The notes: a model not told the origin generated them from the sequence alone. Counted from the stretch's first letter, positions 51,380 to 60,560 are shown. The stretch is DNA of 64,000 nt from Flaviflexus ciconiae (GCF_003971195.1 NZ_CP034593.1:434001-498000), one strand, 5' to 3'. Made by a program: numbers and translations.

Positions 51380-52870
51380 TTAAGCCTCAGCGGTGTGCGA
51401 TTCGATCCAGGCGAGGAGCGTCTGGACGGCAACGCCGGTTCCGCCCTTGGGGGTGGAACCGAAGGGGCCCTCTTCGTTGAAGGATGGGCCCGCGATGTCG
51501 ATGTGTGCCCAGGGGGTGTCGCCAACGAACTCGGCGAGGAAGAGACCTGCGGACAGCATGCCGCCTCCACGACCACCGGAGTTCTTTGTGTCCGCAACGA
51601 GGGAGTCGAAGCCCGACTTCAGGTGATCCGGTAGCGGCATCGGCCACATGTCCTCACCGGCAGCGTCGGCTGCTTCGATGATTTCGTTGCGGGTCTCATC
51701 GGTTCCCATGACACCGGAGATCCGGCCACCGAGCGCCACGATCTGCGCGCCGGTCAGGGTTGCGACGTCGATGACGGCATCCGGCTTCTCTTCGACTGCG
51801 CGCGCAAGGCCGTCACCCAGGACCAGGCGGCCCTCGGCGTCGGTGTTGTTGACCTCGACCGTGCGGCCCGAGTACATGGTGAGGACGTCGCCGGGGCGGG
51901 TTGCCGAACCGGACGGCATGTTCTCGGCGAGGCAGAGCCAAGCGACAAGGTTGGTCTTTACGCCGAGACGGGAAGCGGCGACAACGGTCTCGAGAACCGT
52001 GGCAGCGCCCGTCATATCGGTCTTCATCGTTTCCATGGACTTGGCGGGCTTGATGGACAGGCCGCCCGAGTCGAAGGTGATGCCCTTGCCCACGAGGGCG
52101 AGGGTGGACTTGGCGCCGCGTGCCTTGTATTCGACGCGGACGAGACGGGGCGGGTTCACGGAGCCCTGGCCTACGCCAAGGATTCCGCCAAAACCGTCCT
52201 TCTCAAGCTCGTTCTCGTCCCAGACGCGGACCGAGAGGCTCTTCTCGGACTTGCCGTACGCTTCGGCGATGTCAGCGAACTTGACGGGAGTCAGGTCGGA
52301 CGCCGGGATGTTGACGAGGTTACGCACCTCGCATACTGCCTCTGCGACGATTTCTGCTTCGTCGGCGAGAGCATCGAACTCCGCCTTCTTCAGCTTGGCG
52401 GGGGAGACGACCGTGATCTGCTCTGCCGGGGCAGGCTGCACCTTATAGTCGCCGAAGGTGTAGGCGCCGAGCAGGCCACCAAGGCCAGCCTGGTAGAGAG
52501 CCTCGGGATCGTCGGACGCTACGGCGAGTGCCACATGTGAGACGTGCGACAGTCCGCGGACGGCTGCGCCGAACGCTTCACGCAGGTCAGTTGCTTCCAG
52601 AGCGTCCGCGTCCTTGCCGGTGCCGACGAAGGCGATCGTCTCGGCGGAGAAGCCCGACGGGGCGGGAATGCGAGTCAGGGAGCCAAGTTTGCCGGATACT
52701 CCCAGTGTGGGGAGCAGTGCGTCCAGCGAGGTCACGGCCTTCTTGGAGAGGTCCGCGACGTGCGCGTGGACGCCGTCAGCACCAGTGACGACAGGCACAA
52801 CCAGGACGTTTGCAGTGGTCTTATCGGGGGCTTGTTGAATAAAGTTCAGTTCAGACACGTCTATCATCAT
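51380..52870 (-). CDS. pepA: Leucyl aminopeptidase (M17)
   Basis: The 496-residue peptidase removes N-terminal residues from peptides in the cytoplasm. The M17 signature NNTDAEGRLVLGDGLA near residue 345 contains two of the metal ligands, and LVGKGITFDSGGLSIKP near residue 260 holds the catalytic lysine and another ligand. KTDMTGAATVLETVVA and the late GGRGGGMLSAGLFLAEFVGD complete the active site. The N-terminal domain (about 1-170) is the divergent macro-like part. ATG at 52870 with a second ATG directly after; no strong binding site is visible. It is divergent from a small membrane protein gene. Confidence 0.95.
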   Translation of the reverse strand: MMIDVSELNFIQQAPDKTTANVLVVPVVTGADGVHAHVADLSKKAVTSLDALLPTLGVSGKLGSLTRIPAPSGFSAETIAFVGTGKDADALEATDLREAFGAAVRGLSHVSHVALAVASDDPEALYQAGLGGLLGAYTFGDYKVQPAPAEQITVVSPAKLKKAEFDALADEAEIVAEAVCEVRNLVNIPASDLTPVKFADIAEAYGKSEKSLSVRVWDENELEKDGFGGILGVGQGSVNPPRLVRVEYKARGAKSTLALVGKGITFDSGGLSIKPAKSMETMKTDMTGAATVLETVVAASRLGVKTNLVAWLCLAENMPSGSATRPGDVLTMYSGRTVEVNNTDAEGRLVLGDGLARAVEEKPDAVIDVATLTGAQIVALGGRISGVMGTDETRNEIIEAADAAGEDMWPMPLPDHLKSGFDSLVADTKNSGGRGGGMLSAGLFLAEFVGDTPWAHIDIAGPSFNEEGPFGSTPKGGTGVAVQTLLAWIESHTAEA

Positions 52871-52892
52871 AGCGGGGTTAAAGGAGGCCGGT

Positions 52893-53330
52893 GTGGATAA
52901 GGATTCCCAGTCGCATGGACTGTCGGATAGTCGTCGCTCAGCGCACGGATCCGCCCGCATTCTTCTTTTCATCATCCTCATCTTCACGATCATCTTCGCG
53001 TGGCTCGCGATTGTGGGCGCTACCAGCGCTTTCATGAACACCCTGCCCGGGACCGCGCTGCTGACGCTACTTGCCGGTGCCACGTGGGTGGCGATGACGG
53101 CGGGTCTTTTCCACAACGGACGACGGATGAGGCGTGTCGCCTGGGGCACCGCTATTGCCAACGTTGTCATGCCCATCATTGGGCTCTTTGCTGAACTGCC
53201 GCTCGACGGCTGGAGCCCGTGGCGCGATGGTGGCATCGCCTTCTGGTACGTTCCGACGGCTCTCGCTGTTGCCACACTCGTTTGGCTCTACCATTCGTCG
53301 CCGGCCCGATTGGCGCAGCGCAACGGCTAG
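52893..53330 (+). CDS. Small conserved membrane protein next to pyrD
   Basis: The 145-residue protein has about four membrane helices, a basic loop HNGRRMRRVAWG between helices 2 and 3, and the conserved ELPLDGWSPWRDGGI loop before the last helix. GTG at 52893 follows AAAGGAGG, an excellent binding site. In actinobacteria a protein of this kind often precedes pyrD; here the spacing is 17 bases, so they are cotranscribed. Its function is unknown. It could help place PyrD at the membrane, but that is only an inference from position. Confidence 0.75.
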   Translation: MDKDSQSHGLSDSRRSAHGSARILLFIILIFTIIFAWLAIVGATSAFMNTLPGTALLTLLAGATWVAMTAGLFHNGRRMRRVAWGTAIANVVMPIIGLFAELPLDGWSPWRDGGIAFWYVPTALAVATLVWLYHSSPARLAQRNG

Positions 53331-53347
53331 CCAGATAGACTGGCGCC

Positions 53348-54370
53348 GTGCTTTACCGATTCCTTTTCGACACGGTTATTTCATCAACCGACCCTGAAGC
53401 GGCCCACTCCGGCTCCATTGAAGCCATTGGCTTAGCAGGTCGCTCTCCGCTCGCCCCTCTCATGAGATCAACAATTGGATGGCGGGGACGAGCCAAGGAG
53501 ACAGCGGTCTTCCGTCGTAGCATCCCGGGTCTCGTTGGGCTTGCCGCCGGCATGGACAAGAATGCCACGGCCGTTGAGGGCCTCGATGCGATGGGCTTTG
53601 CGTTCGTCGAGATCGGTACCGTGACTCCAGAGCCGCAACCCGGTAACGAACAGCCTCGCATGTGGCGCCACCCCGAGGAACGCGCCCTTCGCAACGCCAT
53701 GGGTTTCAATAACGAGGGTTCGAAGGTTATTGGCGAGCGTCTCAAGGAACTGCGTCGCACAAAGCGGGGCCGCTCCATCGTGATCGGCGCGAACATTGGG
53801 AAGAACAAGTGCACGCCGGAAGAAGAAGCTGCCGGTGACTACCGGATCGCAGCTTCCCGCCTCGCACCATACGTCGACTACCTTGTTATCAACGTGTCCT
53901 CACCCAACACCCCGGGGCTACGGAATCTTCAGACGGCCGAGGCCCTAGCCCCGATTATCAAGGCGACCCGGGACGCCGCGGACGAAGCGAGTGGACGCCA
54001 CGTCCCTCTGCTCATCAAGATCGCTCCTGATATGAGCTTTGACGATGTGCGTGCCATGGGTCAGATCGTCATCGACGAAGACCTTGACGGTATCGTCGCG
54101 ACTAACACGACGATTGAGCACGAGTACGAGCGCGGGGGAGTCTCGGGACAGCCACTGGCGGAACGCAGCCTGGAAGTCGTTCGGACCCTGCGGGATGCGC
54201 TGCCGCTCGATAAGATCATCATCGGTGTTGGCGGTATCACCTCCATCGATGACGCTCACGCCATGCTCGGAGCCGGAGCGGACCTGCTTCAGGTCTACTC
54301 TTCATTTGTCTACGAGGGTCCCTGCCTCCCGGGGAAGCTCAACCGAGCCCTCTCGCACCTGTCCGTGTAG
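53348..54370 (+). CDS. pyrD: Dihydroorotate dehydrogenase, class 2 (quinone-dependent)
   Basis: The 340-residue enzyme makes orotate in pyrimidine synthesis and passes electrons to the quinone pool. The class 2 N-terminal helix is present (MLYRFLFDTV...) for membrane association. FMN and substrate elements are GLAAGMDKNATAVEGL, EIGTVTPEPQPGNEQPR, RAMGFNNEGS (here RNAMGFNNEGS), and NVSSPNTPGLRNLQ with the catalytic serine near residue 180. IIGVGGITSIDDA and LLQVYSSFVYEGP bind the phosphate. GTG at 53348. It is followed by a hairpin terminator. Confidence 0.95.
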   Translation: MLYRFLFDTVISSTDPEAAHSGSIEAIGLAGRSPLAPLMRSTIGWRGRAKETAVFRRSIPGLVGLAAGMDKNATAVEGLDAMGFAFVEIGTVTPEPQPGNEQPRMWRHPEERALRNAMGFNNEGSKVIGERLKELRRTKRGRSIVIGANIGKNKCTPEEEAAGDYRIAASRLAPYVDYLVINVSSPNTPGLRNLQTAEALAPIIKATRDAADEASGRHVPLLIKIAPDMSFDDVRAMGQIVIDEDLDGIVATNTTIEHEYERGGVSGQPLAERSLEVVRTLRDALPLDKIIIGVGGITSIDDAHAMLGAGADLLQVYSSFVYEGPCLPGKLNRALSHLSV

Positions 54371-54457
54371 CTCTCCGATGGTTCTTGGATGGCTATCCGT
54401 CTGATAGCTATCTGCCCTGGTTACTCTCTTATTGAGGAGCTTTTAGCACGGCGAACG

Positions 54458-54501
54458 AACAAGCCCGACGGTCCGGGAATTCCGGGGCCATCGGGCTTGT
54501 T
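54458..54501 (+). terminator. Terminator after pyrD
   Basis: AACAAGCCCGA (54458-54468) and TCGGGCTTGTT (54491-54501) form an eleven-base-pair stem, with further pairing in the loop. TTAGCTTT follows. Confidence 0.75.
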
Positions 54502-54589
54502 TAGCTTTGCTGTCATGTTTTGCTTGGACGATTACCGCTGTTGTTCGTCTGCTTGATCGACAATGCTCGTGAGTGGGAGTGATCCGTCC

Positions 54590-55615
54590 TTAGCCGAGAC
54601 GGATTTCGGGGCGCTCGTGCGGGGCGTTCTCCCAGGTAAGGCTCGGATCGTCGATGATGACGTCGAAGAGAACATCATCGATCCTTGCCATGAGTTCTGC
54701 GGGAATGACGACGTCGGCGGCCTTGACATTCTCATTGACCTGCTCGGGGCGAGATGCGCCAATGATTGCGGCTGCGACGTTGTCGTTTTGAAGAACCCAG
54801 GCAAGGGCAAGCTGCGCGCGAGTAATTCCGAGCTCGTCGGCGATCGGCTTGAGGTCCGCAACTGCCTGCAAGATCTCGTCGGAAAGGTAACGCTGGATGG
54901 TGCGGGCGCCGCCCTTCTCGTCGGTTGCACGGCTGCCGGCAGGAAGCGGCTTGCCGATCTCGTACTTGTCGGAAAGAACACCCTGGGCCATGGGGGAGAA
55001 AACGATCTGGCTCAAGCCACAACGCTCCGACATGGGGACGACCTCGGGCTCAATCACGCGGTACAGCATGTTGTACTGGGGCTGGTTCGAGACGACCTGG
55101 AAACCCAGTTCCTTCGAGAAATCGTGGGCGTACTTGATCTGCTCGGCGGTCCACTCCGATACACCAATGTAGAGTGCCTTGCCTGCGCGGACGACGTCGG
55201 CGAACGCCTGCATGGTTTCCTCGATCGGGGTTTCAACGTCGTAGCGATGCGCCTGGTAAACATCGACGTAGTCGGTTCCCAGCCGCTTCAGCGACCTATC
55301 GATCGACTGCATGATGTGCTTGCGGGACAGTCCGGAATCGTTGTGCCGCTTCTTGCCGGTTGGCCAGTAGACTTTCGTGAGGATCTCAAGATCCCCGCGA
55401 TCAACGCCGGCCAGTGCCCGGCCGAGGACCTCCTCGGCAACGCCGTTGGCGTACACGTCGGCAGTGTCGAAGGTCGTGATGCCGGCGTCGAGAGCCGCAT
55501 GAACGGAGGCCGTTGCCGCCTCTTCTTCGACCTGGCTTCCATGAGTTAGCCAGTTACCGAAAATAAGATTAGAAACTTTGAGCCCGGAGTCACCGAGAAA
55601 TACGTAATCAACCAC
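54590..55615 (-). CDS. Aldo/keto reductase, potassium-channel-beta-like group
   Basis: The 341-residue protein has the aldo/keto reductase barrel with its tetrad visible: Asp and Tyr in TFDTADVYANG near residue 50, Lys in EILTKVYWPTG near residue 83 and His in DVYQAHRYD near residue 123. The NADPH-binding end is IIGASRPEQVNENV near residue 290. VDVYQAHRYDVETPIEET and the QYNMLYRVIEPEVVP segment place it with the voltage-channel beta subunit and YghZ group, which reduces aldehydes. GTG at 55615 is used. No operon partner is near. Confidence 0.9.
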   Translation of the reverse strand: MVDYVFLGDSGLKVSNLIFGNWLTHGSQVEEEAATASVHAALDAGITTFDTADVYANGVAEEVLGRALAGVDRGDLEILTKVYWPTGKKRHNDSGLSRKHIMQSIDRSLKRLGTDYVDVYQAHRYDVETPIEETMQAFADVVRAGKALYIGVSEWTAEQIKYAHDFSKELGFQVVSNQPQYNMLYRVIEPEVVPMSERCGLSQIVFSPMAQGVLSDKYEIGKPLPAGSRATDEKGGARTIQRYLSDEILQAVADLKPIADELGITRAQLALAWVLQNDNVAAAIIGASRPEQVNENVKAADVVIPAELMARIDDVLFDVIIDDPSLTWENAPHERPEIRLG

Positions 55616-55979
55616 GCCACGAGTCTAGCCTCGCGGTAAGCGGGGAGGATAGGGCGCTGACCAGGTGAACAAGGGTATTCCCAGCAACGGGGACATAAGG
55701 GTAGTCCCAGCACAAGAACTAGGCAGAGAAAACGGTAGCGGCAGATGTGTTCTACGTAGATGCGTTCTACAGTGAGCGGATAGAGCGTCCGTCAATGTCG
55801 GACAAGCACCGGAGTTGCACGATTTGAGTCACCCTGGAAACCCTGCGGATAGTTGAACGGGGAAGTGGCTCAGCGACAGACAAATAGACAGACAAGTAAC
55901 GGGGAAGGATTGATTCCTTCCCCGTTCAACAAGTTCGTTCGTGACGATGGGCTACGCGCCGGTCGGCCTGCTTGCCGGG
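55616..55979. other. Intergenic region between aldo/keto reductase and DUF3043 genes
   Basis: This holds the reductase promoter and the DUF3043 terminator. Two similar short elements, AAGGGTATTCCCAGCA and AAGGGTAGTCCCAGCA, occur at about 55672 and 55693, 21 bases apart. No gene was seen. Confidence 0.35.
55898..55926 (-). terminator. Terminator after the DUF3043 gene
   Basis: AACGGGGAAGGA (55898-55909) and TCCTTCCCCGTT (55915-55926) form a perfect twelve-base-pair stem with a five-base loop, followed on the minus strand by ACTTGTCTG. It lies about 55 bases past the DUF3043 stop. Confidence 0.75.
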
Positions 55980-56561
55980 CTACTTGGCGCCTGCGGGCCA
56001 CTCGCCACGGTCCACCATGGGGATGGGGCGGCGCCAGCGGCGCGGGTAGAAGGTGCGGCCGAACATCTGCCAGCGAATACCGCGGGGTACGCGATCGTCG
56101 CCGAACTTCTCAACGGCCTTCTTCTTCATCTTGCCGGAGGCAATGAACGAGTCAATCAGCATGATGAGCATGACGCCGTAGAGGATCACCATGGCGATAA
56201 CAGCGATGTCCGGGTTGAGGATCTGCAGGAAAACGAGAAGCAGAACTGCGAGAGCAAGCCCAAAGAAGTACGAGGCAATGTTGAAGCGAGCATCGATGTA
56301 GTCGCGCGCCCAGCGGCGAACGGGGCCCTTGTGCGCGTACGGTAGCTGGGCTTCATCGCCGGTCTTCATGGCCAGCTGTTCCCGCTGGAACTCGGCGTCG
56401 CGACGCGCGCGTGCCTCGCGCTTGGCGGCCTTGCGGTCCTTCGGAACGAGGGGACGACGGTTCGCGGCCTCGGCCTCCTTACGAGTGGGAGTGGGCCTGC
56501 CTTTACCTCTGGTCTCTGCTTTGATGACCTCGGGCTTGTCCGAATCCTGTTCCTTGCTCAC
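55980..56561 (-). CDS. DUF3043 membrane protein
   Basis: The 193-residue protein has a highly charged N-terminal part (1-65, RPTPTRKEAEAANRRPLVP and KDRKAAKREARARRDAE), the motif AHKGPVRRWARDYIDARFN, two membrane helices (about 96-145) and a basic end with GRTFYPRRWRRPIPMVDRG. This is the usual layout of a conserved actinobacterial family of unknown function. GTG at 56561 is the start because the family begins there; upstream codons are unlike it. It is divergent from the M20 peptidase gene with 37 bases between the starts. Confidence 0.9.
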   Translation of the reverse strand: MSKEQDSDKPEVIKAETRGKGRPTPTRKEAEAANRRPLVPKDRKAAKREARARRDAEFQREQLAMKTGDEAQLPYAHKGPVRRWARDYIDARFNIASYFFGLALAVLLLVFLQILNPDIAVIAMVILYGVMLIMLIDSFIASGKMKKKAVEKFGDDRVPRGIRWQMFGRTFYPRRWRRPIPMVDRGEWPAGAK

Positions 56562-56598
56562 ATGCCAATCGTAACGCGGAACGAGTAGGGTTTGAAAC

Positions 56599-57957
56599 AT
56601 GACAGATCTCGCCACATACAGTGCCGCCGTTGATGCTGCACTCCCAGCCGTCCGGTCAGAACTCGAGGATCTCGTGCGGATTCCGTCGGTTTCCTCCTCG
56701 GCCTTTGACCAGTCCGAACTCGACCGTTCAGCGCAGAAGGTGACGGAAATCCTTCGTGACTCCGGCTTTACCGACATTGAAACGATCAAGCTTGCGACGG
56801 AAAGCAACGGCACCGGACGCCCCGCCATCCTCGCCCACCGCGAAGGTCCCGCCGGTGCTCCCACCGTCATGCTCTATGCACATCACGATGTGCAGCCCCC
56901 CGGCGAGCGCGACACCTGGGACACGGAGCCCTTCGAGCCGGTCGAGAAGGACGGTCGCCTGTACGGCCGTGGTACCGCCGACGACAAGGCCGGAATTCTG
57001 GTCCATGCCGGCGCGATTCGCGCACTGGATTCGCTTGGCGAACTGCCCGTTTCGGTCACTGTCTTTATCGAGGGTGAAGAGGAGATCGGCTCACCGACCT
57101 TCGTTGATTTTCTTAACGAGTACCGCGATCGTCTCGCGGCCGATGTCATCGTTGTCGCGGACTCAAACAACTGGACGGTTGATGTTCCGTCGCTGACCAC
57201 CTCGCTTCGCGGAGTCGTCGGGCTTGAAGTCACCGTCGACGTTCTCGATCACGCGCTCCACTCGGGCATGTACGGTGGCCCGGTTCTCGATGCCGTGACC
57301 GTCGCTTCCAGGCTTATCGCCACGCTCCACGACGAGAACGGTTCGGTGGCGGTTGCCGGTCTGCATGGCTACGACGACGCAGATGCTGACTACCCGGAGG
57401 ACCAGCTCCGCAACGACACAGGTGTGCTCGAGGGCGTTGAGCTCGTCGGCAAAGGCTCGATGGCTTCTCGCCTGTGGACCCAGCCCGCGCTGTCCGTTAT
57501 CGGTCTCGACGCGACCTCGGTGGAGAAGTCATCCAACACGATCATTCCGTCGTGCCGCTTCCAACTGTCCCTCCGTACCGCACCCGGCCAGCAACCTGCC
57601 GAAGCGCACGAGGCGCTGAAGAAGCACATTGTCGAACACGCTCCCTTCGGTGCGAAGGTGTCGTTCGGTCCCGGTGAGTTGGGCCCCGCCTTCCAGGCGG
57701 AGCAGACCGGCGTCATGGAGACCGCCCGCGGAGCGCTACGCGATGCGTGGCAGACCGAGCCCGTTGACATCGGTGTGGGCGGATCGATTCCGTTCATTGC
57801 CGACCTGGCGAAGGTTTTCCCGCAGGCCGAGATCCTTGTGACCGGGATCGAGGATCCCGACACGCGTGCGCACTCCGGTAACGAATCCCTTCACCTTGGG
57901 GTGCTCCGCAACGCAATTCTTGCCGAGGCACTGCTTCTGGCGAGGCTCGCCGAGTGA
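56599..57957 (+). CDS. M20-family dipeptidase
   Basis: The 452-residue enzyme is a metal-dependent peptidase. Ligands are in order: MLYAHHDVQPPG near residue 90 with the metal histidine and catalytic aspartate, YGRGTADDKAGILVHAG with the bridging aspartate, FIEGEEEIGSP with the catalytic glutamate pair, and the late DTRAHSGNESLHLGV with the last histidine. A dimerisation domain is inserted between about 200 and 360. Cytoplasmic, probably acting on dipeptides. The stop overlaps the next gene by GTGA, so the two are translationally coupled. Confidence 0.9.
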   Translation: MTDLATYSAAVDAALPAVRSELEDLVRIPSVSSSAFDQSELDRSAQKVTEILRDSGFTDIETIKLATESNGTGRPAILAHREGPAGAPTVMLYAHHDVQPPGERDTWDTEPFEPVEKDGRLYGRGTADDKAGILVHAGAIRALDSLGELPVSVTVFIEGEEEIGSPTFVDFLNEYRDRLAADVIVVADSNNWTVDVPSLTTSLRGVVGLEVTVDVLDHALHSGMYGGPVLDAVTVASRLIATLHDENGSVAVAGLHGYDDADADYPEDQLRNDTGVLEGVELVGKGSMASRLWTQPALSVIGLDATSVEKSSNTIIPSCRFQLSLRTAPGQQPAEAHEALKKHIVEHAPFGAKVSFGPGELGPAFQAEQTGVMETARGALRDAWQTEPVDIGVGGSIPFIADLAKVFPQAEILVTGIEDPDTRAHSGNESLHLGVLRNAILAEALLLARLAE

Positions 57958-58916
57958 ACATCCTGCTTACCGCAACGAGAGTCGAGGGCGCACCCGCCTC
58001 CGTTGTCCTCGATGCTGCTGCCGGACCGTGGAAGGAACGCGCCGATGTCGACTCGGTCCCCGTGAGCGACGGAGAAGGCGATCTCTGCGAGGTGCTCGCT
58101 CAGTTGAGCGGAGGGGAACTGGGTGCAATTGAATCAGCCGGCGTTCCCGTTCCGTCCCTCGTATCGAATCGGCGCTGGGTTCTCGACCTGTCGCAGTCGT
58201 GGGGTGAGAACTCCCGGGGCCTCGGCGTAGCTCTTACTACGGTCCTCGCAGAGAATCCGTCGCGGCTCGTACTTAACCTGCCCCGCAGGGTCTTCCCGGA
58301 TCTCGGGGAAGCCATGCTGGAGGAAATGGGTTTCTCCGGTGTGGAGGATCTTGCCACGGCGTTCGCCGATGTGGATGTTCTCGTCACCTGCTCTGCCGAA
58401 CAGCCACTTCTCGGAGTAAATGGTCTACCCCGCTGGCTCGACCGGCACGGCGCGCTTAGCGCGCTGGAGGCACAGGAGCTGGAGAAGAGCATCGGTGGGC
58501 GACTGCCGCGCTCAGCGCGACAATCCCTCCTGAGTGATGACCTTGACCCGAAGAGCCCGACTTCGGGAATCGGCGGGGGAGCGGCCATGCTCCTCCAGGC
58601 AGCGGGTGCCCGGACGGCATGGGCGGGTGACGTCGTTGCCGGTGCGATCGCTCCGCGACTCACCGAGGTTGATCTTGTGGTGTACGTAACGGGTGAGATC
58701 GGACTCGACCTGCCCCGCTCGCTGTTTACTCTCGCCGACCACGCGGAAAAGGATGCCATTCCCGTTATCGTCATCTACGGGGAGGGTCGACTGCAGCGTC
58801 ATGAATTGGCGCGGTTTGGTCTGTCGGGGTCGTATTCCTACGCGCCCGAGGGCGTCAACCTCGCAGGGCTGGCACGAGCCATGGGTCCAATAAGCCAGAC
58901 CTGGGCCCGCACATAA
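57954..58916 (+). CDS. Glycerate kinase-like protein
   Basis: The 320-residue protein resembles the glycerate kinase (GlxK-like) family in short form: the GIGGGAAMLLQAAGART segment near residue 202 resembles its conserved AGGLG...L.A..V motif, and VYVTGEIGLDLPRSLFTLAD follows near residue 240. Other family elements are weak, so catalysis is uncertain. Related genes lie beside ErpA-like genes in mycobacteria, as I recall, matching the neighbour here. GTG at 57954 overlaps the M20 stop codon. About 115 bases separate it from the next gene. Confidence 0.6.
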   Translation: MNILLTATRVEGAPASVVLDAAAGPWKERADVDSVPVSDGEGDLCEVLAQLSGGELGAIESAGVPVPSLVSNRRWVLDLSQSWGENSRGLGVALTTVLAENPSRLVLNLPRRVFPDLGEAMLEEMGFSGVEDLATAFADVDVLVTCSAEQPLLGVNGLPRWLDRHGALSALEAQELEKSIGGRLPRSARQSLLSDDLDPKSPTSGIGGGAAMLLQAAGARTAWAGDVVAGAIAPRLTEVDLVVYVTGEIGLDLPRSLFTLADHAEKDAIPVIVIYGEGRLQRHELARFGLSGSYSYAPEGVNLAGLARAMGPISQTWART

Positions 58917-59030
58917 CAGCATATTCCCAGGACATTCCCGGTTTAATAGGAGGGAGGTCCTTGGAAAGAAGAACGGATCAACGTAATCTTGGTATAGCCC
59001 CCGGGGCTTAAACCTTGAAGGAGAAAACTC

Positions 59031-59375
59031 ATGACTGAAACTGTTGCAGTCCACGGTGTTGAGCTCACCGATGTCGCCGCGAACAAGGTTCGTAGCCTTC
59101 TCGCCCAGGAAGGTCGCGATGATCTGCGCCTTCGTGTGGCGGTGCAGCCGGGCGGTTGTTCCGGCCTCATGTACCAGCTGTACTTCGACGAGCGCGAGCT
59201 CGATGGCGATCTCATCCGCGACTTTGACGGCGTTGGCGTCGTTGTCGACCAGATGTCGTCCCCGTACCTCGACGGTGCAACGATCGACTTTGCCGACTCC
59301 ATTGACCGTCAGGGCTTCACGATCGACAACCCGAACGCCGGCGGCTCCTGCGCCTGCGGAGATTCGTTCCACTGA
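59031..59375 (+). CDS. erpA: Iron-sulfur cluster insertion protein, ErpA/HesB type
   Basis: The 114-residue protein is an A-type carrier that delivers iron-sulfur clusters to target enzymes. Its three cysteines are in place: one in QPGGCSGLMYQLYFDE near residue 43 and two in AGGSCACGDSF near the C-terminus. The start ATG at 59031 follows GAAGGAG. The stop overlaps the start of the FKBP lipoprotein by TGATG. It precedes the cytochrome oxidase genes and may serve respiratory enzymes, which is inference. Confidence 0.9.
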   Translation: MTETVAVHGVELTDVAANKVRSLLAQEGRDDLRLRVAVQPGGCSGLMYQLYFDERELDGDLIRDFDGVGVVVDQMSSPYLDGATIDFADSIDRQGFTIDNPNAGGSCACGDSFH

Positions 59376-60390
59376 TGACGATGTCGCGGCGAATTGCCGC
59401 TCTAACAGCAGTATCAGCGTTGGTGCTCGCCGGTTGCTCCTCGAACGATGAGGACACCGAGACGCAGGCAACTGACAGGGAAACGACAACGAGCGAGTCG
59501 ACCGGTGATGCCACCGACGAGCCGACCGATGCGGAAACCGCCCCGAGGCTGTCGAGCCGGTCATCTCCGATGAGGGGATGCCAAGCGTTGTCGAGGAGGA
59601 CGGAATCGTCTCTCTCGACTTCGAGGGCGCGACCGAGCCCGAGCAGCTTCAGGTATCGGTGGTAGAGGAGGGTGACGGCGACGTCGTCTCCCCGGAGGAC
59701 CTCGTTGTCGTCAACTACGCCGGACAGGTGTGGGGAAGCGACGAGACCTTTGACTCGTCGTGGGCCCGCGGCTCGATGACCGCATTCGGTCTCGACATGG
59801 TGGTACAGGGATGGCGGGATGGCCTCGCCGGCCAAACCGAAGGATCGCGCGTTATCGTCTCCGTCCCCGCCGAGCTCGGCTACGGCCCTAACGGAGGTAA
59901 CGAGTCTGCGGGTATTGGCCCCGAGGACACCATTGTCTTCGTTGTTGACATCGACCAGAAAGTCTCCCCGGACGAGGTTGGCGATCCCGATGCCACCGTC
60001 GTGACCGAAGCGGATGAGCTTCCGGTCAACATCGAAGGCGACCTTGGAGAACTCGCGTCCGTCACCGTCAAGGAGGATGCCGAGGAACCGGAGGAGACCA
60101 CCTCGATCGTCATTGCCGAATCCGATGGCCCTGTCGTCGGTGGCGAGGGAACGACCGTCTACTTCCAGTATTCGGCAGCCACCTGGGATAACTCGCAGAA
60201 CGAGCAGTCGATTGATTTCGGCGGTGTGCAGAACGCCACAATCGGTCAGGGTTCCCCCTTCGACCTGCTCGAGGGAGTTCCGGTAGATTCCCGCGTACTC
60301 CTTCTCGTCCCGGGCGACGAGTCAACGCCGGGCCTCGCGGCTCTCGTTGATGTTGTTGGGCACCTACCCGCGCCGGCAGCAACGGAATAA
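59375..60390 (+). pseudogene. FKBP-type peptidyl-prolyl isomerase lipoprotein, frameshifted as assembled
   Basis: The first frame encodes a lipoprotein signal (ALTAVSALVLAGC) and an acidic Thr/Glu/Asp linker to about residue 55. The frame then changes, and the continuation reads EAVEPVISDEGMPSVVEEDG up to TAA at 60390. It contains an FKBP domain (LVVVNYAGQVWGSDETFDSS, GWRDGLAGQTEGSRVIVSVP and PEDTIVFVVDI) followed by a second, degenerate FKBP-like domain with TTVYFQYSAATW. One added C or G in the run at 59541-59545 would restore 338 residues. It would fold exported proteins at the outer face. The start overlaps the erpA stop. Confidence 0.8.
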
Positions 60391-60422
60391 TAGTCCGCAA
60401 AGTAGTCGCACATCACACTTCG

Positions 60423-60453
60423 TTTCCCCGCACCCGATTTGGGTGCGGGGAAA
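60423..60453 (+). terminator. Terminator after the FKBP gene
   Basis: TTTCCCCGCACCC (60423-60435) and GGGTGCGGGGAAA (60441-60453) form a perfect 13-base-pair stem with a five-base loop, 33 bases past the FKBP stop. Confidence 0.8.
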
Positions 60454-60484
60454 TGTCCGTTTTCGGGCAGAAACGTTGAAACTC

Positions 60485-60560
60485 CTATGTTCAGTGGCAC
60501 TCAAACCTGAAAAAACTATGTACAGTAGGGGACTAGGACGATAGTCCCTACCCCTGCTGT
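60485..60560 (+). promoter_or_regulatory. Direct repeats and hairpin upstream of ctaC
   Basis: CTATGTTCAGTGG (60485-60497) and CTATGTACAGTAG (60516-60528) are direct repeats 31 bases apart, about three helical turns. Partly overlapping them, ACAGTAGGGG (60522-60531) can pair with CCCCTGCTGT (60551-60560), with an inner ACTA/TAGT, ahead of the ctaC start. They may be a promoter with an activator site or a structured leader. Confidence 0.4.

Noticed and set aside
20617..59545. Phase variation in cueP, glnA1 and the FKBP gene
   Set aside because: The runs are only four or five bases long and glnA1 is a core metabolic gene, so error is more likely than a contingency locus.
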